Assembly: GCF_948472415.1 (NCBI RefSeq)
Contig: NZ_OX419519.1
Coordinates: 6,725,001-6,789,000, forward strand
Direction: 5' to 3'
DNA: 64,000 bases
Source: Kitasatospora fiedleri
GTDB taxonomy: Bacteria > Actinomycetota > Actinomycetes > Streptomycetales > Streptomycetaceae
Shown: one piece after another, positions 59,610-64,000 of the stretch
Position numbering within the stretch: position 1 is the stretch's first letter
Layout of the letters: every line of letters starts with the position of its first letter
The notes under the pieces: generated by a model
The model's input: only the letters and a program-made list of their open reading frames with translations
What the model was told of the DNA's origin: nothing
Database searches by the model: none
Translations under genes and position numbers: made by a program

Positions 59610-59633
59610 TGTCAGATACATTGCTTCCTGACA
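59610..59633 (-). promoter_or_regulatory. Conserved inverted repeat TGTCAG-N12-CTGACA, third copy
   Basis: A perfect 6-bp palindrome with the same 12-base spacing lies 83 bases before the partial third gene. The spacer sequence differs from the other two, showing that the half-sites are what is conserved. Confidence 0.6.
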
Positions 59634-59677
59634 CCCCGACAGTGGAGCAGCCCTCGGCCGACGAAGGCCAGATGCGG

Positions 59678-61177
59678 TCATCGCGGGGTGGCGCCCGGGG
59701 TGGGGCCGCCGAGGTGGCGGTTGCGGGTGGCGCGGGCGGTGAGGCGGGCGGGGGTGGGGAGGGCGGCGAGTTCGGTGAGAGTGGTGATGATCGCGGTGGC
59801 GAGGCGGTCGCGCAGGTCGGCGGGGTCGGGGGTTTCGGGGATCACCTGGTCGACCAGGCCGGTGGTGGTCAGGTCGGTGGCGGTGATGCCCTGGGCACGG
59901 GCGAGTTGGGGGGCGTGGTCGCCGTCGCGGTGGACGATCGCGGACGCGCCCTCGGGGGGCAGTGGGGCCAGCCAGGCGTGCTGGGCGGCGAGGACCCGGT
60001 CCGCGGGCAGCAGGGCGAGTGCGCCGCCGCCGCTGCCCTGGCCGAGCAGGACGGCGAGGACGGGGGTGCGCAGCCCGACCAGGGTGGTCAGGCAGTGGGC
60101 GATCTCCAGTGCCACGCCGTCGAGTTCGGCCTCGACGGAGAGTTCCGCGCCGGTGGTGTCGACCACGGTGAGCAGTGGCAGCCCCAGTTCCTCGGCGATC
60201 CGGGCCTGGCGCCGCACCGCGCGCAGGTCGGCGGCGGTGACGGGGAGTTCGGGTCGGTCGGGGCCCTGGCGCTGCTGGGCGACCACCATGACGGGCCGTC
60301 CGCCGATCAGTGCCAGGCCCCGGACCAGCGCGCTGTCCCCGTCCAGCGGGAGGAACAGGTCGGCGGTGTGGTGCAGGAGTTCGAGCGCGGAGAGGCGTTC
60401 GGGGCGGCGGCTGAGCAGCACCGACTCCCAGGCGTCCGACGGCGCGGCGGGGGCGGTGGGAACGGCGGGAACGGTGGGAGGGGCTGCGGGGGAGGGGGCG
60501 GGGCGGGCGGTCGGGCGGGCGGTGAGGACGGTGAGGGCGCGGGAGAGGAAGACGCGCAGCCGTTCGGGCGGGACGATGGCGTCCAGCCGGCCGTGGGCGG
60601 CGAGCGTCTCGGCGCGCTGGACGGTCGGCGGCAGCGGTTCGCCGCGCAGTTCCTCGTAGACCCGGGGGCCGAGGAAGCCGAGCCGGGCGCCCGGTTCGGC
60701 GAGCACCAGGTGGCCGAGGGTGCCCCAGGAGGCGAACACCCCGCCCATGGTGGGGTTGCGCAGGTAGGTCAGGTAGGGGAGCCCGGCGGCGCGGTGCGCG
60801 TGGACGGCGGCGGTGACCCGGACCATGCACAGGAACGCGGCCGAGCCCTCCTGCATCCGGGTGCCGCCGGAGACCGGCAGGGCGAGCAGCGGCAGGCGTT
60901 CGGCGGTGGCGCGCTCCACGGCGCGGGTGATCCGTTCGGCGGTGGCCACGCCGATCGAGCCGCCGAGGAACCCGAACTCGCCGGCGACCAGCGCGATCGG
61001 CCGCCCGTCCAGCAGGGCGCGCCCGGTGAGCACGGCCTCGTCCAGGCCGGTGCGCTCGCGGGCCCGGGCCAGCGCGTCCCGGTAGGCGGGGTCGGCGTAC
61101 TCGGCGGTGACCGGCTCGTCCCAGCTGTGCAGACTGCCGGGGTCGACCAGCAGGTCGAGGAGCTGACGTGCCGTCAC
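59678..61177 (-). CDS. Fused acetyl-CoA-type carboxyltransferase (beta and alpha halves)
   Basis: The 499-residue protein joins an AccD-like half (FGFLGGSIGVATAERITRAV, LLALPVSGGTRMQEGSAAFL, LPYLTYLRNPTMGGVFASWG, LGFLGPRVYEELRGE) to an AccA-like half (GLALIGGRPVMVVAQQRQG, VTAADLRAVRRQARIAEELG, LLGQGSGGGALALLPADRVL, LAPLPPEGASAIVHRD) through a Pro/Ala linker near residue 240. It would carry carboxyl from biotin to an acyl-CoA; no biotin carboxylase or carrier is seen in the window. GGAGG precedes the GTG by 6 bases. Its place next to DUF3050 and E1 genes suggests a specialised pathway. Confidence 0.85.
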   Translation of the reverse strand: MTARQLLDLLVDPGSLHSWDEPVTAEYADPAYRDALARARERTGLDEAVLTGRALLDGRPIALVAGEFGFLGGSIGVATAERITRAVERATAERLPLLALPVSGGTRMQEGSAAFLCMVRVTAAVHAHRAAGLPYLTYLRNPTMGGVFASWGTLGHLVLAEPGARLGFLGPRVYEELRGEPLPPTVQRAETLAAHGRLDAIVPPERLRVFLSRALTVLTARPTARPAPSPAAPPTVPAVPTAPAAPSDAWESVLLSRRPERLSALELLHHTADLFLPLDGDSALVRGLALIGGRPVMVVAQQRQGPDRPELPVTAADLRAVRRQARIAEELGLPLLTVVDTTGAELSVEAELDGVALEIAHCLTTLVGLRTPVLAVLLGQGSGGGALALLPADRVLAAQHAWLAPLPPEGASAIVHRDGDHAPQLARAQGITATDLTTTGLVDQVIPETPDPADLRDRLATAIITTLTELAALPTPARLTARATRNRHLGGPTPGATPR

Positions 61178-61266
61178 CGGGGGCCTCCGTCACGGGCGAA
61201 TCGGGCAGGGCGCGGGGGCGGGCCGCGCCACCGAGGCTAGCGGGGCGGCGGGGCCGTCGGCGGGTG

Positions 61267-61306
61267 CGCCGCACGGTGGTGAGCAGGATCACCGAGCCGT
61301 GCGGCG
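61267..61306. terminator. Inverted repeat between the DUF3050 and carboxyltransferase genes
   Basis: CGCCGCACGG and CCGTGCGGCG are separated by 20 bases. With the longer palindrome at 61400-61433 it fills most of the 262-base gap, which shows no coding sequence. Confidence 0.4.
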
Positions 61307-61399
61307 GGATGCCGCGGGCGTGCCCGCCGCCGACGTCCCCCCGAGGTGGTCGGCTCCGACCCGTGGCGCGGCCGGGACCGCCCGGACGCCCCTTCCCGT

Positions 61400-61433
61400 G
61401 GGCCCGGCTCCGGACGCGTCCGGAGCCGGGCCC
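61400..61433 (-). terminator. Perfect 34-bp palindrome downstream of the DUF3050 gene
   Basis: The sequence is self-complementary over 34 bases (GGGCCCGGCTCCGGAC on the left arm), 7 bases past the stop. It is a strong candidate terminator. Confidence 0.75.
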
Positions 61434-61439
61434 CGCCGG

Positions 61440-62222
61440 TCACAGCGCGGCCGTGATCGCGTCCCACAGCCCGACCCGGGCCCGCAGCGCGGTGCGGACC
61501 GTCGCCGCGCACTCCTCCCAGCGCTCGGTGTCGTCGCCGCACAGGTCGATCAGCATCTGCATCGCCATCGGGGTGTGCTGCTCGCCGTCCACCTCGATGT
61601 GCCGGGCCAGGTAGTCCTTGAAGACGCTCAGCCGGCCCTCGGCGTCGTCGATCCGGACCACCTGCTCGAACATCTCCGGGATCAGGTCCTCCCGGCCGAA
61701 CGCGAACGCCGCGGCCTGGCAGTGCACCGGCGCGTCCTCGATGATCCGGAACGTGACGGCCGCGAACTCGGCCGCCGCCTCCGGGATCTCGGCCGTCTTC
61801 GCGGCCTCCGCGACCGACCGGCCGGCCCGGATCGCGTCCAGGAACGCCTCGACCGGGGCGGTGTCCGCGCCCGCCCTGGCCATGCCGTCCAGGTACAGCT
61901 CGAAGTGGCTGATGTAGCCGTCGCCGAGCTCGTCGCTCTCCTCGACCAGCACGATCTCGTTGATCAGCCGGCGGCTCGCGGTCGGACCGTCCGGCAGCCA
62001 CGGCAGGGTCACGCAGGTGAGCTGCCGCTGGAGGCACTTGAGCAGGGACATGAAGTCCCAGACGGCGAACACGTGGGTCTGCTGGAAGGTCCGCACCTTC
62101 TCCAGGCTGTCCAGCGACAGGTACATCGGGTGCGACACCACCTCGTGGCGGACCTCCTCGATGGACTCGCGCAGGGCGGTCAGGCCGGGGTGGCTGCGGT
62201 CCCAGTGGTAACGGTCGCTCAT
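61440..62222 (-). CDS. DUF3050 protein (haem-oxygenase-like fold, possible di-iron oxygenase)
   Basis: The 260-residue all-helical protein has TFQQTHVFAVWDFMSLLKCL near residue 50, LINEIVLVEESDELGDGYIS and HFELYLDGMARAGADTAPVE near 95, and DYLARHIEVDGEQHTPMAMQ near 215. Spaced Glu and His residues (H, E, H, then H in the last helices) fit the haem-oxygenase-like di-iron oxidase group to which DUF3050 proteins are related. Members of that group make N-oxides or cleave C-C bonds in natural-product pathways. GAGGAG lies 7 bases before the ATG. The gene is isolated by 142 bases from the E1 genes upstream. Confidence 0.82.
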   Translation of the reverse strand: MSDRYHWDRSHPGLTALRESIEEVRHEVVSHPMYLSLDSLEKVRTFQQTHVFAVWDFMSLLKCLQRQLTCVTLPWLPDGPTASRRLINEIVLVEESDELGDGYISHFELYLDGMARAGADTAPVEAFLDAIRAGRSVAEAAKTAEIPEAAAEFAAVTFRIIEDAPVHCQAAAFAFGREDLIPEMFEQVVRIDDAEGRLSVFKDYLARHIEVDGEQHTPMAMQMLIDLCGDDTERWEECAATVRTALRARVGLWDAITAAL

Positions 62223-62364
62223 GGCTGCTCTCCTCTGTGGTGTGGTGCAACGGGGGTACGGCGGGGTGCGGCGGAGGCAACGCGGGTGGACGTTGCGGTG
62301 GTCCGGTGGTGGCAACGACCGCCCGGAGGCGGCGGTTACGCGGGAACGGCCGTGCCGGGAAAGG

Positions 62365-63327
62365 TCACTTCAGGACGGCGCGGATCGCGTCCCGCAGCTG
62401 CTCGGCGCTCGGTTGCAGGGCCCGGTCCAGGGCGAGGGCGAACGGGAGGACCGCGCCGTCGGGGCGGGTGACTCGGCGGGGCGGGGCGAGCAGTCGGCAC
62501 TCCTCGGCGGCGACCGCCAGCACCTCGGCGGCGAAACCGGCGAAGCGGTTGGAGTCGTCGGCCACCACCAGCCGCCCGGTGCGGTCCAGCGACTCCACCA
62601 GGGCCGCCCGGTCCAGCGGGTACAGGGTGCGCGGGTCGAGCACCTCCACCGACACCTCGTCCGCCAACTCCTCGGCCACCGCCAGCGCCTGCTGGACCAG
62701 GTGGCCGACCGCCAGCACCGTCACGTCCGAGCCCCGCCGGGCCGTCCGGGCCTCGCCCAGCGGCAGCGGGACCAGCGGCGCCGTCACGTCCTCCCGGACG
62801 CCCAGCGCGCCCGCCGGGGCGAACAGCACCACCGGGTCGTCGTCCGCGATCGCCGAACTCAGCAGCCCGTACGCGTCGGTGGGCGTCGCGGGCACCAGCG
62901 TCTTGATGCCGACGTGCGCGAACAGGCCGTACGGGTGGTCGGAGTGCTGGCCCGCCCAGCCGCTGCGCGAGCCCGAGCCCGGCACCACCACGGTCAGCGG
63001 CACCCGGGCCTGACCGCCCGTCATCAGCGAGAACTTGTGCGCCTGGTTGGCGAGTTGCTCGAACACCAGGAACAGCAGCGACGGGATCTGCAACTCGATC
63101 ACCGGCCGCATCCCGGTCAGCGCCGCCCCGATGCCCGCCGAGGTGAACGCCTGCTCCGACAGCGGCACGTCCACCACCCGCTCGGCGCCGAAGCGCTGCT
63201 GCAGGCCCAGCGTCAGACCGGCCAGGCCCGCGCCGACGTCCTCGCCGAACACGCACACCGCCGGATCGGCCTCCAGCGCGTCCGCCAGCGCCCGGTTCAT
63301 CGCCTTGGCGTACGACAACAGCGTCAC
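62365..63327 (-). CDS. 2-oxoacid dehydrogenase E1 component, beta subunit
   Basis: The 320-residue transketolase-type subunit has LSYAKAMNRALADALEADPA, VCVFGEDVGAGLAGLTLGLQ, VVDVPLSEQAFTSAGIGAAL, GWAGQHSDHPYGLFAHVGIK and VEVLDPRTLYPLD, as in pyruvate or branched-chain 2-oxoacid dehydrogenases. With the alpha subunit it would decarboxylate a 2-oxoacid using thiamine diphosphate. The GTG overlaps the alpha stop as GTGA. No E2 or E3 gene is in the window. Confidence 0.92.
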   Translation of the reverse strand: MTLLSYAKAMNRALADALEADPAVCVFGEDVGAGLAGLTLGLQQRFGAERVVDVPLSEQAFTSAGIGAALTGMRPVIELQIPSLLFLVFEQLANQAHKFSLMTGGQARVPLTVVVPGSGSRSGWAGQHSDHPYGLFAHVGIKTLVPATPTDAYGLLSSAIADDDPVVLFAPAGALGVREDVTAPLVPLPLGEARTARRGSDVTVLAVGHLVQQALAVAEELADEVSVEVLDPRTLYPLDRAALVESLDRTGRLVVADDSNRFAGFAAEVLAVAAEECRLLAPPRRVTRPDGAVLPFALALDRALQPSAEQLRDAIRAVLK

Positions 63328-64000
63328 AGTGCCGCTCCCGACCGGGGCCGCAGCCCGCTCGCGTACAGGTGGTCATTGGCCGTCACCGGGTCCGGCTCCG
63401 CCGAAGCTAGCGCGAACCGCGCCGCCCTGGAAAGGAGTTCGACAATCTCCCGGTCGATCGCGGCGGCCTCCCCGGCGGGCAGCGCGGTCGCCAGCGGGTC
63501 GCGCTCCCGCCAGGACGCCACCTCCTCGGCCGTGCGGTACGACAGCCGGAAGCGCCGCTCCATCGTGTGGTGCGCCTCGAACCGGTACGTCAGGCACTCC
63601 AGGAACGACGGCCCGCCCCCGCGCGCGCCCGCTCCACCGCCCGCCCGGCCGCCGCCCGGACCGCCTCCACGTCCATCCCGTCCACCGTCTCGGCCGGGAT
63701 GCCGAACGCCTCGGCCCGGCCGCAGGCCGAACCGCTCACCGCCGCCCCGGCCGGCAGCGTCGTCGCGTAGCCGTTGTTCTCGCAGACGAACACCACCGGC
63801 GCCCGCCAGATCGACGCCAGGTTCAACGACTCCAGCAGCACGCCCTGGTTGAGCGCGCCGTCGCCGAAGAACGAGGCCACCACGGTGGGTTCGCCGCGCC
63901 GCCGGGCCGCCCAGGCCGCGCCGACCGCGATCGGCGCGCCCGCGCCGACGATGCCGTTGGCGCCCAGGATGCCCAGCGAGAAGTCCGCGGCGTGCATCGA
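63324..64000 (-). pseudogene. 2-oxoacid dehydrogenase E1 component, alpha subunit; frame broken and cut by the window edge
   Basis: The visible part begins at the edge with SMHAADFSLGILGANGIVGA and continues TVVASFFGDGALNQGVLLES (thiamine diphosphate GDGxxN motif), NLASIWRAPVVFVCENNGYA and FGIPAETVDGMDVEAVRAA. One base is missing in the CCCCC run 63616-63620; the next frame gives GPSFLECLTYRFEAHHTMER, FRLSYRTAEEVASWRERDPL and a TGA overlapping the beta subunit start. The repaired reading is normal for E1 alpha. Some 150 N-terminal residues should lie to the right of the window. Confidence 0.88.

Noticed and set aside
1..64000. CRISPR arrays, tRNA or rRNA genes, complete insertion sequences
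   Set aside because: No regularly spaced repeats, no tRNA cloverleaf sequence and no intact transposase were seen on either strand.

Overview
The window looks like a chromosome segment of a streptomycete (Streptomyces or Kitasatospora). The base composition is very GC-rich, third codon positions are almost all G or C, GTG starts and 4-base ATGA/GTGA overlaps are common, and the gene content fits: an ergothioneine operon, a secreted GH6 cellulase with CebR boxes, a PAS-GGDEF-EAL protein, cobalamin genes, and XRE/DUF5753 regulator loci. No tRNA, rRNA, CRISPR array or intact insertion sequence was recognised.

Layout. 0-0.4 kb: 5' part of a phosphotransferase-like gene. 0.4-6.2 kb: a five-gene operon read leftwards, a MalY/PatB-type PLP lyase then egtA, egtB, egtC, egtD, each coupled to the next. 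6.4-10.1 kb: a methyltransferase remnant, a GNAT acetyltransferase, a crcB-DUF190-crcB fluoride-exporter operon and a winged-helix protein. 10.4-18.7 kb: GH6-FnIII-FnIII-CBM2 cellulase behind CebR-like operators, a SAM methyltransferase, a c-di-GMP enzyme, a phosphotransferase-like pseudoenzyme and a DoxX protein. 18.9-24.6 kb: accessory locus A (kinase-like gene, possible toxin-antitoxin pair, XRE/DUF5753 regulator, DUF6879 protein, small conserved protein). 24.6-28.0 kb: ribA, a VOC protein and lnt. 28.1-37.8 kb: cobalamin genes (cobN behind a B12 riboswitch, cobG, cobH, cobIJ, cobK, cbiD). 37.9-44.2 kb: a D-amino-acid/keto-deoxy-sugar catabolic group with an IclR regulator. 44.2-47.8 kb: redox genes and two TetR regulators. 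47.8-49.8 kb: cobM and cobL. 50-53 kb: lipoprotein, esterase and a cut-off HAD gene. 52.8-59.6 kb: accessory locus B, a diverged paralogue of locus A, plus a third partial copy. 59.7-64 kb: a fused acyl-CoA carboxyltransferase, a DUF3050 (haem-oxygenase-like) protein and the two E1 subunits of a 2-oxoacid dehydrogenase, possibly the edge of a biosynthetic cluster that continues to the right.

The strongest structural signal is the paralogous pair of accessory loci. The two XRE operons share a promoter-overlapping inverted repeat (TGTCAG-N12-CTGACA) and tandem 10-bp repeats whose core differs between loci (GTGGAA at A, GTGCAA at B); a third copy keeps only the inverted repeat and the first gene. 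The kinase-like gene of each locus changes frame by -1 at the same codon.

A caution applies throughout. About 14 otherwise well-conserved genes or domains carry single-base frame breaks, mostly missing bases in short G/C runs, and these include core genes such as cobL and the E1 alpha gene. Sequencing or assembly error is a serious explanation, so broken genes are described with their repaired reading as well. All functional calls come from reading the translated sequence and from general knowledge of families; no database search was run.
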